Origin: Capillimicrobium parvum | Lineage (GTDB): Bacteria; Actinomycetota; Thermoleophilia; Solirubrobacterales; Solirubrobacteraceae | Assembly (NCBI RefSeq): GCF_021172045.1 | Contig: NZ_CP087164.1 | Location: forward strand, 3,596,001-3,660,000 | DNA: 64,000 nt | Reading direction: 5' to 3' | In this document: piece after piece, positions 1 through 11,300 of the stretch | Numbering within the stretch: the stretch's first letter is position 1 | Layout: every line of letters begins with the position of its first letter | Translations under genes and position numbers: made by a program | The notes under the pieces: model-generated | The model's database searches: none | The model's input: the letters and a program-made list of their open reading frames with translations, nothing else | Told to the model about the DNA's origin: nothing

Positions 1-759
1 GCGCAGCGCGTCCATCGCCGGTCCGGCGACCGGTCCCTGCACGACGTCGCCGGCCCGCTCGGAGTGCTCGACGAGGTCGCGCACCAGGGCGTCGATCCGC
101 CTCGCCCCGGTCGGGCCGAGCGCCTCGATCGGCTGCACCGGCAGGTCGCGCTCGGCCAGCACCCCGGCGCGCACCGCGTCGTCGATGTCGTGGTTGATGT
201 AGGCGATGCGGTCGACGAGCCGCACGATGCGCCCCTCGAGCGAGGCCGGCGGCTCCATCCGCGAGGAGTGGCGCAGGATGCCGTCGCGCACGGGCTCGGT
301 GAGGTTCAGCGCCTCCAGCACGTCGACCACGCGCAGGGACTGCTCGAAGTGCCGGAACCCCGGGTGGCCGGGGAAGCGCTCGCGCAGGCAGCGGTCCAGG
401 GCCTCCTCGCCGATGTGGCCGAACGGCGGGTGACCGAGGTCGTGCCCCAGCCCGATCGCCTCGACCAGGTCCTCGTTGAGCGCCAGCGCCCGCGCGACGG
501 TGCGGCTGACCTGCGTGACCTCGAGCGTGTGGGTCAGCCGGGTGCGGTAGTGGTCGCCCTCGGGGGCCACGAAGACCTGGGTCTTGTGCTTCAGCCGCCG
601 GAAGGCCTTCGAGTGCACGATGCGGTCGCGGTCGCGCTGGAACGGGGTGCGGACCGGCGAGTCGTCCTCCGCGTAGGCACGACGCGCCGGGTAGGACCGC
701 ACCGCCCCGGGGCCGAGGAAGGCGTCCTCGAAGGCGCGCTGGCGGTCGGCGATGTTCAC
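1..759 (-). CDS. dgt: Deoxyguanosinetriphosphate triphosphohydrolase-like HD protein (3' end outside window)
   Basis: HD-superfamily dNTP triphosphohydrolase, which in this family removes triphosphate from dGTP or other dNTPs in the cytosol. About 253 residues are visible; the C-terminus runs off the left edge. The metal-binding HD core reads [13 protein letters not shown] near residue 105, and a later helix [14 protein letters not shown] supplies further metal ligands. The N-terminal [10 protein letters not shown] and [12 protein letters not shown] stretches are typical of the family. GTG at 757-759 is chosen because a TATCGT hexamer ends 6 nt upstream. It lies downstream of ppdK on the same strand after an 89-bp gap that holds this promoter, so it is probably transcribed separately. 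Family is clear; substrate is inferred. Confidence 0.93.
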   Translation of the reverse strand, partial: MNIADRQRAFEDAFLGPGAVRSYPARRAYAEDDSPVRTPFQRDRDRIVHSKAFRRLKHKTQVFVAPEGDHYRTRLTHTLEVTQVSRTVARALALNEDLVEAIGLGHDLGHPPFGHIGEEALDRCLRERFPGHPGFRHFEQSLRVVDVLEALNLTEPVRDGILRHSSRMEPPASLEGRIVRLVDRIAYINHDIDDAVRAGVLAERDLPVQPIEALGPTGARRIDALVRDLVEHSERAGDVVQGPVAGPAMDALR

Positions 760-765
760 GCGATG

Positions 766-771
766 ACGATA
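766..771 (-). promoter_or_regulatory. -10 hexamer of dgt
   Basis: TATCGT on the minus strand ends 6 nt before the GTG start, so the transcript should begin at or within a base or two of the start codon. No good -35 was seen. Confidence 0.5.
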
Positions 772-848
772 CCGGTCGATGAGTACCCCCGTCGGGTATG
801 TTGTGACGAACGTGGAACATGCCGCCGCCGCCAGGCGCCGGCGTGGCC

Positions 849-3455
<2,607 letters not shown>

Positions 3456-3461
3456 GGCGGG

Positions 3462-3467
3462 ACAGTA
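3462..3467 (-). promoter_or_regulatory. -10 hexamer of ppdK
   Basis: TACTGT on the minus strand, 6 nt before the ATG; predicts a leaderless mRNA. Confidence 0.5.
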
Positions 3468-3484
3468 CCCGGTCGCGCCGTGGC

Positions 3485-3515
3485 AATGTATCCACCGTCG
3501 GGATTGCATCCACCG
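3485..3515 (-). promoter_or_regulatory. Tandem direct repeat upstream of ppdK (possible operator)
   Basis: On the minus strand CGGTGGATGCAAT and CGGTGGATACATT (11 of 13 identical) follow one another with an 18-bp period, just upstream of the ppdK -10. The position suits a transcription-factor site or upstream activator element. The regulator is unknown. Confidence 0.4.
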
Positions 3516-3586
3516 ACAGCGCGGCGGGTCACGGATCGGCCGGCGCACACCCGGCGAGCGGAGAAGCGCGGGCGGGCGCGGCCGGA

Positions 3587-4294
3587 CTACGCCGACGCGG
3601 CCCGCAGCCGCACGTGCGCGTGATGCTCGGCGGTCTCGCGGATCGCCCGCTCGGCCTGGCGCAGCGCCCGCGGGGACGCGTCCGGAGCCTCGCGCAGCGT
3701 GCGGCCGATCGAGTCGGTCATGAACCGGTGGGCCTCCTCGTCGAGCGGGAAGGCCGAGGCCTCGCAGGCGCCGCACACCACGCCGCCGGCGGCGCCCGAG
3801 AAGCCCGTGAGGTGCTCGCGCTCGCCGCAGCTCGCGCACGCCGTGAGCTGGGGCGCGAGGCCCGCGGCGAGCAGGAGCTTCATCCGGAACGCGAGCTGGT
3901 TGGCCAGTGTGGCGGCGGCCGGGTCCGCGTCGAGCAGCGCGAGCTCGTGACAGAGCAGGTGGTAGACGGGCGGATGGGGGTCGGCGGTCTCGAACAGGCG
4001 GGAGACCGCGTCGCACGAACGGCCCGCCGCGTCGAGCGTCGCGGCGCTGTCGCGCAGCCGGCGGTGCGCCGCGACGGTGTCCGCGCCGGTGACCGTCATC
4101 AGGTCGCTGCGGCCTTCGTGCAGCAACAGCGCGACCCGCGAGAAGGGCTCGAGGCGACCGCCGAAGCGGCTGCGTGCGCGGCGCACGCCCTTGGCCATCG
4201 CGCTGACGCGCCCGCGATCCTCGGTGTAGAGGTGCAGGATGCGATCCGCCTCGCCGTAGCGCATGGAGCGTAGGACGATCGCCTCCGTCTTCAC
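3587..4294 (-). CDS. recO: DNA repair protein RecO
   Basis: Recombination mediator that works with RecR to load RecA on SSB-coated single strands and anneals DNA. 235 aa. The N-terminal OB fold begins MKTEAIVLRSMRYGEADRIL and is followed by KGVRRARSRFGG. The C-terminal half carries a four-Cys zinc site, CASCGEREH followed by CGAC, around residues 152-175. Start codon is GTG at 4292-4294. It is divergent from the glutaredoxin gene and upstream of ppdK. No hexamer lies close to the start; AGTATAGC on the minus strand, about 25-30 nt upstream, could be its -10. Confidence 0.94.
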   Translation of the reverse strand: MKTEAIVLRSMRYGEADRILHLYTEDRGRVSAMAKGVRRARSRFGGRLEPFSRVALLLHEGRSDLMTVTGADTVAAHRRLRDSAATLDAAGRSCDAVSRLFETADPHPPVYHLLCHELALLDADPAAATLANQLAFRMKLLLAAGLAPQLTACASCGEREHLTGFSGAAGGVVCGACEASAFPLDEEAHRFMTDSIGRTLREAPDASPRALRQAERAIRETAEHHAHVRLRAASA

Positions 4295-4322
4295 CTGACC
4301 GGGAACCGGCTCACCCCCTCGC

Positions 4323-4328
4323 TATACT
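4323..4328 (+). promoter_or_regulatory. -10 hexamer of the glutaredoxin gene
   Basis: TATACT is one of the best -10 elements in the window and ends 10 nt before the ATG, so the leader should be absent or only 2-4 nt. No clear -35 was found. Confidence 0.55.
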
Positions 4329-4338
4329 TAGTGAAGTA

Positions 4339-4593
4339 ATGAATCGCGTCATCGTCTATTCCACCGACCCCTGTTCCTTCTGCTCGCAGGCCAAGGCCCT
4401 GCTCTCCAAGCGCGGCATCGCATTCGAGGAGATCAATCTCGCAAAGGACCCGGCTGGACGGGTCGCGCTGCACGAGAAGACGGGCATGATGAGCTTCCCG
4501 CAGATCGTGATCGACGGCGAGGTCGTCGGCGGGTTCCGCGAGCTCGTCCAGGCCGACCGCAGCGGCCGGCTCAGCGAGCTGCTGGCGGCGTAG
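4339..4593 (+). CDS. Glutaredoxin
   Basis: Small thiol-disulfide oxidoreductase of 84 aa, the usual size. The N-terminal beta strand RVIVYSTDP leads into the dithiol active site CSFC (residues 12-15 region). GMMSFPQIVIDGEVVGGF carries the cis-Pro and the substrate groove, and the end is helical. A two-Cys site indicates redox activity, perhaps with mycothiol or NrdH-type partners as in other actinobacteria (inference). The gene stands alone and its last 23 bp overlap the convergent lysX-like gene. ATG at 4339 lies directly behind the TATACT promoter. Confidence 0.93.
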   Translation: MNRVIVYSTDPCSFCSQAKALLSKRGIAFEEINLAKDPAGRVALHEKTGMMSFPQIVIDGEVVGGFRELVQADRSGRLSELLAA

Positions 4594-7500
4594 CCGCCTC
4601 CCCGGTCGCCGCCGCCCGCACCGGCGGCACGAAGAACCGGCCCACGACGGGCACCTCCAGGAAGCCCTCGACGCTGGCGTAGAGCAGCGCGACCTTCGGC
4701 AGCGCGCCCAGGTCGTCGATGACCAGTGACCGCGGCAGCCACTCGGGATAGAACTTCGCGTTGAAGTCGCGCAGCGACTGGATCTGGAAGAACGGGTTCA
4801 GGCCGCGCGCGATCCGCCGTTCGACCCGGCCCCACACGCCGGCGTCCTGCGCGCTGTCGAGCAGGCGCCCCCAGGCGGCGAAGTTCAGCGACAGCCGCTT
4901 GACGCCCTCCTCGCGCAGCGCGACCGCGGCGTTCGCGATGAGGAACTCGGTCAGGCCGTTCTCGGAGTCCGGCTTGCGGCGCATGAGGTCGAGCGAGTAG
5001 CCCATCTCCTGCGCGTCGTAGGCGGGGATGAAGCGCAGGAACCCGGCGGGCTCGCCCGAGCGGTCGCGGGCCAGCGCGATGCGGAAGTCCGGGTTGACGC
5101 CCTTGACGTCCTCGCCCAGCTCCATCGTGAACCCGCGCTCCTCGGCGCCCTGGCGCCACATCTCGCTGATCGCGTTGAGCTGCGCGACGAGCTCCGGCGG
5201 CGCCTGGTCCTCGTGCAGCAGCTCGAAGCTGTGCTCGCGCCCGACGCGGTTGACCGCCTCGCGCACGGCCTTCATGCGCCGCCCCTCGAGCCGGAACTCG
5301 TCCGGGTGCAGGACCGCCTCGTCGCCGAGGTACAGGACGTGCATGCCCCGCTCGCGGTAGAGCTCGGCGTCCGCCTCGCGCACGGCGAGGAACGCGACGC
5401 TCCAGCCGTTGCCGCGGCAGAACTCGAGGAACTCGTCGAGCGTGCGCCCGGTGTCCTCGGGCGGCCCGACCGGGTCCGCGGCGACCATCGCATGCCCGCG
5501 CACGTACGCGTATGCGATCAGCGAGCGGCCGTCGGAGGAGAAGAAGTAGCTCTTGTCGCGGCGCAGGGCGAAGTACGCCAGCGTGTCCCGGCCGTAGGCG
5601 CGCACGATCTGGTCCGCGCGCCGGCGCGCGGACTCGTCGGGCGGCACCTTCTGCACGAGCGGCCGCAGCAGCAGGTAGAGCAGGATCAGCGCGCCGGCGA
5701 TGCCGAGCGCCAGCAGCGCGGTCGGGAAGAAGTCGTTGAACAGCTCCCGCTTGTACGTGTAGGTCCCGTTGAGGCCGATGAGCCCGCCGAAGATCGTCTT
5801 CAGCCCGCCGCCGATGCCGAGCCGCGGCTCCAGGTGGTTGGCCTGGGTCAGCAACGAGGCGAAGCCGAACGTGAGCACGACCGCGACGTACAGCGGGACG
5901 AACATCAGCACGTCGGCGAGCGAGCCCGGATCGCTGCGCGCCCGGAAGTCGGTCCGGTACCACAGCAGGGCGAAGAGCATCGCCAGGTCGACGAGCAGCG
6001 GGATCGGGTCGGGGCCCTTGAGGAGGTGCACGACCGCCGCCACGCCGAACAGCGCGACCGCGATGTACCACGCCCGCCGCCGCCCCAGGTACAGCTGGCG
6101 GGCGACCGCGATCAGCCCGATGCCGATGACGACCGAGATGACGAACGTCACCGCGCGGCTGGGGCGGTCGAGGAGGTTGCCGATCCCGAACGACCAGTCG
6201 ATCAGCGGGATCGAGGGCAGCAGCGACAACAGGCCGACGATCCCCGTCAGCCACGACAGCGGCTTCAGCGACACCGGCCGGCGGGTGGGCGCCCGGAAGG
6301 TCGGCGGCTCGACGGCGTGCGGCGGCGCGGGCGGCTCGATGACGCCGGCCTCCCCCGCCTCGGCGGCGACGTGCGTGACCCCCGCGCCGTCCGCCGCCGG
6401 CTGCGCCTCGGGCGCGCCCGCCTCCGGCCGCAGCGTCGGGAAGAGGATGACCTCGCGGATCGTCTCGACGCCGGTGAGCAGCATGACCAGGCGGTCCATG
6501 CCGATCCCGAGCCCGCCGGTCGGTGGCAGCCCGTACTCGAGCGCCTGCACGTAGTCGTCGTCGACGGGCTCGGCCTCGGCGTCCCCGCCCGCCTGCAGCA
6601 CCGCCTCGGCGCGGAACCGCTCGGCCTGGTCGACCGGGTCGTTGAGCTCGGAGTAGGCGTTGGCCAGCTCGCGGCCCGCGACCACCAACTCGAAGCGCTC
6701 CACCAGCGCGGGGTCGTCGCGGTGCGCCTTGGCCAGCGGCGAGGTCTCGCGCGGGTGGTCCATGACGAACGTCGGCTCGACGAGCAGGTGCTCGGAGCTC
6801 GCGTCGTAGACCTCGCTCATGATCTTGCCCGAGCCCCATACCTCGAGCCACTCGACCCCGAGCCTGTCGGCGATCGCGCGCGCGTCCTGCACCGGCATCG
6901 ACGGGTGCATGTCGACGCCCGCGTTCTCCTTGATGAGCTCGGCCATCGTCGCGCGGCGCCACGGCGGTTTGAGGTCGACGTCGCGGCCCTCGATCTGCAC
7001 GACCGTCGTGCCGAGGGCGTCCATCGCCGAGGCCGCGACGATGGCCTCGGTGAGCTCCATCATGTCGTGGTAGTCGCCGAACGCCTGATAGGCCTCGAGC
7101 TCGGTGAACTCGGGGTTGTGGCGCGTGTCGAGCCCCTCGTTGCGAAAGACCCGGCCGATCTCGAACACGCGGTTCATGTCGCCGACGATCAGGCGCTTGA
7201 GCGGCAGCTCGAGCGCGATGCGCAGCGTCATGTCGAGGTCGAGCGCGTTGTGGTGGGTGAAGAACGGCCGCGCCGCGGCACCGCCCGCCTGGCCCAGGAG
7301 GACGGGCGTCTCGACCTCGCGGAACCCGCGCTCGGTCAGCACCCGGCGCGTCGTGGCGATCACCTTCGACCGGATGTCGAAGATCTGGCGCGTGCGCTCG
7401 TTGGCGATGAGGTCGAGGTAGCGCTGGCGGTAGCGCGTCTCGGCGTCGGTCAGGCCGTGGCGCAGGTCGGGCAGCGGGCGCAGGGCCTTGGACAGCAGCT

Positions 7501-7936
7501 CGAACCCGGCGAGCCGGATCGACAGCTCGCCGCGCTGGGAGACCACCACGGTCCCCTCCACGCCGACCCAGTCGCCGAGGTCGAGGTCGGCGAAGTCGCG
7601 CAGGATCCCGTCGCCGAGCACGCTGCGGTCGGCGAGCAGCTGGATCGTGCCGGTCTCGTCGCGCAGGTCGGCGAAGTCCAGCCCGCCGTGACGGCGCAGG
7701 CCGATGACGCGCCCGGCGGCCTTGACCACCACGCCGGCGTCGGCGCCCGGAGCGAGGTCGCCGTAGCGCTCGTGCAGGACGGCGGCGGTCGTGTCGCGAT
7801 CGAAGCGCGCGGGATACGGCTGGATGCCGCGCGCCCGCAGCGCATCGAGCTTCTGAAGGCGGTGCGCCCGCTCGCTCTCCTGGAAGGAGGCAGACTCGGC
7901 GGCGGACTCGTCGATGGTGCTCACGGGGTCGGACAT
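4571..7936 (-). CDS. lysX: Lysyl-tRNA synthetase / lysyl-phosphatidylglycerol transferase fusion, permuted order
   Basis: 1121 aa. Residues 1 to about 510 are a complete class II lysyl-tRNA synthetase: OB fold (KAAGRVIGLRRHGG), motif 2 (RVFRNEGLDTRHNPEFTELE) and motif 3 (GLGIGMDRLVMLLTG). A Pro/Ala linker follows, then about six hydrophobic helices (roughly 550-775). The C-terminal DUF2156/MprF-type aminoacyl transferase domain (roughly 785-1100) shows SSDGRSLIAYAYVRG and NPDFRIALARD. In this family the synthetase charges tRNA-Lys and the transferase puts lysine on phosphatidylglycerol, modifying surface charge. Mycobacterial LysX has the membrane/transferase part first; here it is last. ATG 7934-7936 is preferred to the upstream GTG at 7993. 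Divergent from the permease. It is the only LysRS in the window. Confidence 0.9.
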   Translation of the reverse strand: MSDPVSTIDESAAESASFQESERAHRLQKLDALRARGIQPYPARFDRDTTAAVLHERYGDLAPGADAGVVVKAAGRVIGLRRHGGLDFADLRDETGTIQLLADRSVLGDGILRDFADLDLGDWVGVEGTVVVSQRGELSIRLAGFELLSKALRPLPDLRHGLTDAETRYRQRYLDLIANERTRQIFDIRSKVIATTRRVLTERGFREVETPVLLGQAGGAAARPFFTHHNALDLDMTLRIALELPLKRLIVGDMNRVFEIGRVFRNEGLDTRHNPEFTELEAYQAFGDYHDMMELTEAIVAASAMDALGTTVVQIEGRDVDLKPPWRRATMAELIKENAGVDMHPSMPVQDARAIADRLGVEWLEVWGSGKIMSEVYDASSEHLLVEPTFVMDHPRETSPLAKAHRDDPALVERFELVVAGRELANAYSELNDPVDQAERFRAEAVLQAGGDAEAEPVDDDYVQALEYGLPPTGGLGIGMDRLVMLLTGVETIREVILFPTLRPEAGAPEAQPAADGAGVTHVAAEAGEAGVIEPPAPPHAVEPPTFRAPTRRPVSLKPLSWLTGIVGLLSLLPSIPLIDWSFGIGNLLDRPSRAVTFVISVVIGIGLIAVARQLYLGRRRAWYIAVALFGVAAVVHLLKGPDPIPLLVDLAMLFALLWYRTDFRARSDPGSLADVLMFVPLYVAVVLTFGFASLLTQANHLEPRLGIGGGLKTIFGGLIGLNGTYTYKRELFNDFFPTALLALGIAGALILLYLLLRPLVQKVPPDESARRRADQIVRAYGRDTLAYFALRRDKSYFFSSDGRSLIAYAYVRGHAMVAADPVGPPEDTGRTLDEFLEFCRGNGWSVAFLAVREADAELYRERGMHVLYLGDEAVLHPDEFRLEGRRMKAVREAVNRVGREHSFELLHEDQAPPELVAQLNAISEMWRQGAEERGFTMELGEDVKGVNPDFRIALARDRSGEPAGFLRFIPAYDAQEMGYSLDLMRRKPDSENGLTEFLIANAAVALREEGVKRLSLNFAAWGRLLDSAQDAGVWGRVERRIARGLNPFFQIQSLRDFNAKFYPEWLPRSLVIDDLGALPKVALLYASVEGFLEVPVVGRFFVPPVRAAATGEAATPPAAR

Positions 7937-8012
7937 GCTCGCAGGTGCTTCGGCCGTCACGCCGCGGAACTTGAGCGGTCGGTCCCGCCGCACCGACTGG
8001 CAGGATCCGCGC

Positions 8013-9476
8013 GTGGCGAACGGAAACCTCGACGCGATCGTCGCTCAGGCCGAGCACGACCGGACACGGCTCGACTCGAACGCGCTGGGGCCGGTCAGCC
8101 TCACGGCGCTGGGGATCGCGTCGGTGGTCGGCGCGGGGATCTTCGTGACGACCGGCGAGGCCGCGGCGCAGTACGCGGGGCCCGCGGTCGTCTTCTCGTT
8201 CCTGATCGCCGGACTCGCCGCCGGGGTGACGGCGCTCTGCTACGCCGAGCTGGCGTCGATGATCCCGGCCGCCGGGTCCACGTACTCGTACGCGTACGCG
8301 GTGTTCGGCATCTTCCTGGCCTGGTTCATCGGCTGGGACCTGCTCCTGGAGTACCTCTTCGCCGCGTCGACGGTCGCGGTCGGCTGGGCGGGCTACTTCG
8401 ACTCGATGCTGCGGTCGGCGGGGATCCACCTGCCCGACGCGCTCGTCGATCCGCCGTTCGGGGACGGCAGCGGCGTCGTCAACGTCCCGGCCATGGCGAT
8501 CGTCTTCCTCACGTGCGGGCTGCTCTACCTCGGCACGCGCGAGTCGGCCCGCGCCAACAACGCGCTGGTGGCCCTCAAGCTCGGCGCGCTGGCGCTGTTC
8601 ATCGGCGTCGGCGTGTTCTTCGTCGCCGGGTCGAACTGGAAGCCGTTCGTGCCGCCCAACGAGGGCGGGTTCGGCGAGTTCGGCGCGACCGGCATCCTGC
8701 GCGCGGCCGGCGTCGTGTTCTTCGCCTACGTCGGCTTCGACGCGGTGTCGACGGCGGCGGCGGAGTCGCGCAACCCGCGGCGCACGATCCCGATCGGGCT
8801 GCTCGGCACCGTGATCGTCTCGACGCTGCTCTACGTGGCGATCGGGACCGTCATGACGGGGATGGTCGACTACCACCAGCTCAACGTCCCCGACCCGCTC
8901 GCCGAGGCGGTGCGCTCGGCCGGCTCGTCGCTGGACTGGCTGGAGACGATCATCAACATCGCCGCGGTGGTCGGCCTGGCCGCGACCGTGCTGGTCACGT
9001 TCTACGGGCAGACGCGCATCTTCATGCGCATGTCCTCCGACGGGATGCTGCCCGACCGGCTCGGCAAGGTGAGTGGACGCTTCCAGACGCCCGGCCAGGC
9101 GACCCTGCTGTGCGCCGTGGCCGGCGCGATCGTGGCCGGCCTGCTGCCGATCGACGTCCTCGGCGACCTCGTCTCGATCGGCACGCTGCTGTCCTTCCTC
9201 ATCGTGTGCTCCGGCGTGGTGATCCTGCGCCGCCGCCGGCCGGACCTCGAGCGGCCGTTCCGCGTCCCCGCCGTGCATCTGGTCGCCGGCACCGGGATCG
9301 TCTGCTCCGTCGGGCTCATCGCGACGCTGCCGGTCACGACGTGGATCCGCCTGGTGGTGTGGCTGCTGATCGGGCTCCTGATCTTCTTCACCTACGCCAA
9401 GCCGCGCAGCAGCGCACGGATGGCGGCGCTAGCCGCCGGCGGGGGCGGCGGCGGTCCCGGCGACGGCGCTGCCTGA
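8013..9476 (+). CDS. APC-family amino acid permease
   Basis: 487-aa inner-membrane transporter with about 12 hydrophobic helices. The first reads LTALGIASVVGAGIFVTTG, the substrate-binding GxGIF motif of the amino acid/polyamine/organocation family. The cytoplasmic loop FMRMSSDGMLPDRLGKV after helix 8 is typical of the cationic amino acid transporter/YfnA branch. The frame is open upstream, but GTG at 8013 gives a normal N-terminus and follows a CAGGAT hexamer by 6 nt. Its glycine-rich tail overlaps the convergent DMT transporter gene by 48 bp. Substrate unknown. Confidence 0.88.
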   Translation: MANGNLDAIVAQAEHDRTRLDSNALGPVSLTALGIASVVGAGIFVTTGEAAAQYAGPAVVFSFLIAGLAAGVTALCYAELASMIPAAGSTYSYAYAVFGIFLAWFIGWDLLLEYLFAASTVAVGWAGYFDSMLRSAGIHLPDALVDPPFGDGSGVVNVPAMAIVFLTCGLLYLGTRESARANNALVALKLGALALFIGVGVFFVAGSNWKPFVPPNEGGFGEFGATGILRAAGVVFFAYVGFDAVSTAAAESRNPRRTIPIGLLGTVIVSTLLYVAIGTVMTGMVDYHQLNVPDPLAEAVRSAGSSLDWLETIINIAAVVGLAATVLVTFYGQTRIFMRMSSDGMLPDRLGKVSGRFQTPGQATLLCAVAGAIVAGLLPIDVLGDLVSIGTLLSFLIVCSGVVILRRRRPDLERPFRVPAVHLVAGTGIVCSVGLIATLPVTTWIRLVVWLLIGLLIFFTYAKPRSSARMAALAAGGGGGGPGDGAA

Positions 9477-10325
9477 GCCGGGCTTGGCGACCACCGTTCC
9501 CTCCTGCGTGCGGGCGAGGACGACCATCCCCGCCAGCGCGGCGCCCAGCGCGATCAGCGTGGCGATCCAGCCGAGCGTCGTCTCGTGCAGCGACTCCTGC
9601 AGCAGCGTCACCGCGAGCACGACGCTGACGATCGGGTCGAACGCCATCTGCGTGGCGACCGCGGGGGCGAGCGCGCCGGTGTTCAACGACATCTGGCTGA
9701 GCGTCATCGAGATGTAGCCGACGACGATCAGCGCGTACAGCGGCCAGCTCGTGAAGACCTCGAGCACGCCGTCGTCGAAGCGGTGGCCGGTCACGTCCGT
9801 GAGCGCGGCGCTCAGCCCGAACAGGACGCCGGTCGCCGTGCCCAGGACGGCGGCCTTCGGCGCGGTCGCCAGCCGCCGGGACGCCATCAGGAGCGGGATC
9901 ACGACGACCGCGCAGGCCCCGGCGGCGATCAGCCACTCGCGCAGCGGCGCGTCGTCGCGTCCGCCCGACGGGTTGGCGATCGTCAGGAACGCGATCAGCC
10001 CGACGGTGACGACGACGGCGGCGACCACGTCGATGCGCCGGACGCGCTGTCCCGTGAGGCGCGCGCCGAGCGGCAGCGCGAACACGACGCTGAAGACGAG
10101 CAGCGGCTGCACGACCGCCAGCCGGCCGATCGACAGCGCCGCGAACTGGCAGAGGAAGCCGATCGCGTCGCAGCAGATGCCGGCCAGCCAGACCGGCCGC
10201 TTGGCCATCTGGACGAGCAGGCCGGCGCCCGATCCGGTGGTCGGCTCGTCCAGGCCGCCCTTCTGCTGCAGGACCGTGCCGAGCGCGAAGAACAGCGCGG
10301 CGAGGAGCGCGAGGCCGATGTCCAC
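9429..10325 (-). CDS. DMT-superfamily (EamA/NIPA-like) membrane transporter
   Basis: 298 aa with nine to ten hydrophobic helices, beginning LALLAALFFALGTVLQQKG, which resembles EamA/NIPA-like permeases. Two half-repeats are visible (to about residue 135 and from about 150). The C-terminus is low-complexity Gly/Ala. Start is GTG at 10323-10325, 8 nt behind a TAGCCT hexamer. Convergent with the amino-acid permease, which it overlaps by 48 bp, and downstream of mutM after 93 bp. Substrate cannot be read from the sequence. Confidence 0.83.
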   Translation of the reverse strand: MDIGLALLAALFFALGTVLQQKGGLDEPTTGSGAGLLVQMAKRPVWLAGICCDAIGFLCQFAALSIGRLAVVQPLLVFSVVFALPLGARLTGQRVRRIDVVAAVVVTVGLIAFLTIANPSGGRDDAPLREWLIAAGACAVVVIPLLMASRRLATAPKAAVLGTATGVLFGLSAALTDVTGHRFDDGVLEVFTSWPLYALIVVGYISMTLSQMSLNTGALAPAVATQMAFDPIVSVVLAVTLLQESLHETTLGWIATLIALGAALAGMVVLARTQEGTVVAKPGSGSAVAGTAAAPAGG

Positions 10326-10333
10326 GCGCCGGG

Positions 10334-10339
10334 AGGCTA
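10334..10339 (-). promoter_or_regulatory. -10 hexamer of the DMT transporter gene
   Basis: TAGCCT on the minus strand, 8 nt before the GTG start. Confidence 0.45.
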
Positions 10340-10418
10340 CTAGGGGCTCCGACGCCGGCCCGCGGCCTCCAAGATGGGCGTGCAGCCGCTGCCCGGCGGG
10401 AGGCGGGCCCCCGTGCGT

Positions 10419-11273
10419 CTACCTGTGACGGCGCACGCCGCGCGGCGGGCGCTGGCAGTGCTCGCAGGCGTACGTGCCGCGGCCCGCGGCGACGAACTTC
10501 ACGATCTCCGTGCCGCAGCGCGGGCACGGCTCGCCGCGGCGGCGGTGCACGAGGAACTCGTTCTGGAAGGCGCCCTCGACGCCGTCGGCGTGGCGGAAGT
10601 CGTCGATCGTCGCGCCGCCGGCGCCGATCCCGGCGTTGAGGACCTCGACGATCGCGCCGCGCAGGGCGTCGAGCTGCGGGCGCCTGACCGTGCCCGCGGG
10701 CCGCAGCGGGTGGATCTGCGCGCGGAAGAGCGCCTCGTCGGCGTAGATGTTGCCGACGCCGGCGATGCGCCGCTGGTCGAGCAGCACCGCCTTGATCGGC
10801 GCGCGGCGGCCGCGGGCGGCGGCGCACATGGCGTCCGTGGTGAACTCGGGTCCGAGCGGCTCCACGCCTACGCGGGCGGCGAAGAACGCGTCGAGCGCGT
10901 CGCCGCCCAGCGCGAGCTCGCCGGTGCCGAAGCGGCGCGGGTCGCAGAACGCGATGTCGGGGCCGTCGTCGTCGCCGGCGAAGCGCCACCGGACGCGCTC
11001 GTAGCGGGTGCCGGGCGGCGGATCGATGAGCAGCGTGCCGGTCATGCGCAGGTGGGCGAGCAGGAACGCGTCGCCCTCGAGCGCCCAGACGAGGTACTTC
11101 CCGCGCCGGTCCAGGCGCTCGACGCGGCGGCCTTCGACGGCGGCCTTGAGCTCGGCGGGCGCGAGCGGCCGGCACCAGCGGGCGTCGTCGATGCGCAGCT
11201 CGCGCAGCGTGCGACCCTCGACCACCGGCGCGAGCTGGCGGCGGATCGTCTCGACCTCGGGAAGCTCGGGCAT
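10419..11273 (-). CDS. mutM: Formamidopyrimidine-DNA glycosylase
   Basis: Base-excision repair glycosylase/AP lyase that removes 8-oxoguanine and FaPy lesions. 284 aa. MPELPEVETIRRQL carries the catalytic Pro2 and Glu3, GKYLVW the conserved Lys, and AGVGNIYADEALF the helix-two-turn-helix motif. The C-terminal zinc finger has CPRCGTEIV and CEHCQRPP. ATG at 11271-11273 fixes the start because Pro2 must be exposed after Met removal. A TACGCT hexamer lies 11 nt upstream and a long hairpin separates it from deoB. Confidence 0.96.
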   Translation of the reverse strand: MPELPEVETIRRQLAPVVEGRTLRELRIDDARWCRPLAPAELKAAVEGRRVERLDRRGKYLVWALEGDAFLLAHLRMTGTLLIDPPPGTRYERVRWRFAGDDDGPDIAFCDPRRFGTGELALGGDALDAFFAARVGVEPLGPEFTTDAMCAAARGRRAPIKAVLLDQRRIAGVGNIYADEALFRAQIHPLRPAGTVRRPQLDALRGAIVEVLNAGIGAGGATIDDFRHADGVEGAFQNEFLVHRRRGEPCPRCGTEIVKFVAAGRGTYACEHCQRPPRGVRRHR

Positions 11274-11284
11274 GGGCGCGCTGG

Positions 11285-11290
11285 AGCGTA
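11285..11290 (-). promoter_or_regulatory. -10 hexamer of mutM
   Basis: TACGCT on the minus strand, 11 nt before the mutM ATG and downstream of the 11301-11345 hairpin. Confidence 0.4.
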
Positions 11291-11300
11291 GTCCCCGCGG

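Noticed and set aside
4291-4473. 60-codon minus-strand frame upstream of recO and antisense to glutaredoxin
   Set aside because: Lies opposite a certain gene, no ribosome site, no similarity.
5213-9628. A 1471-codon plus-strand open frame antisense to the lysX-like gene and into the permease
   Set aside because: Low-complexity Arg/Asp/His composition and no motif; the opposite-strand and +1-frame proteins are clearly real.
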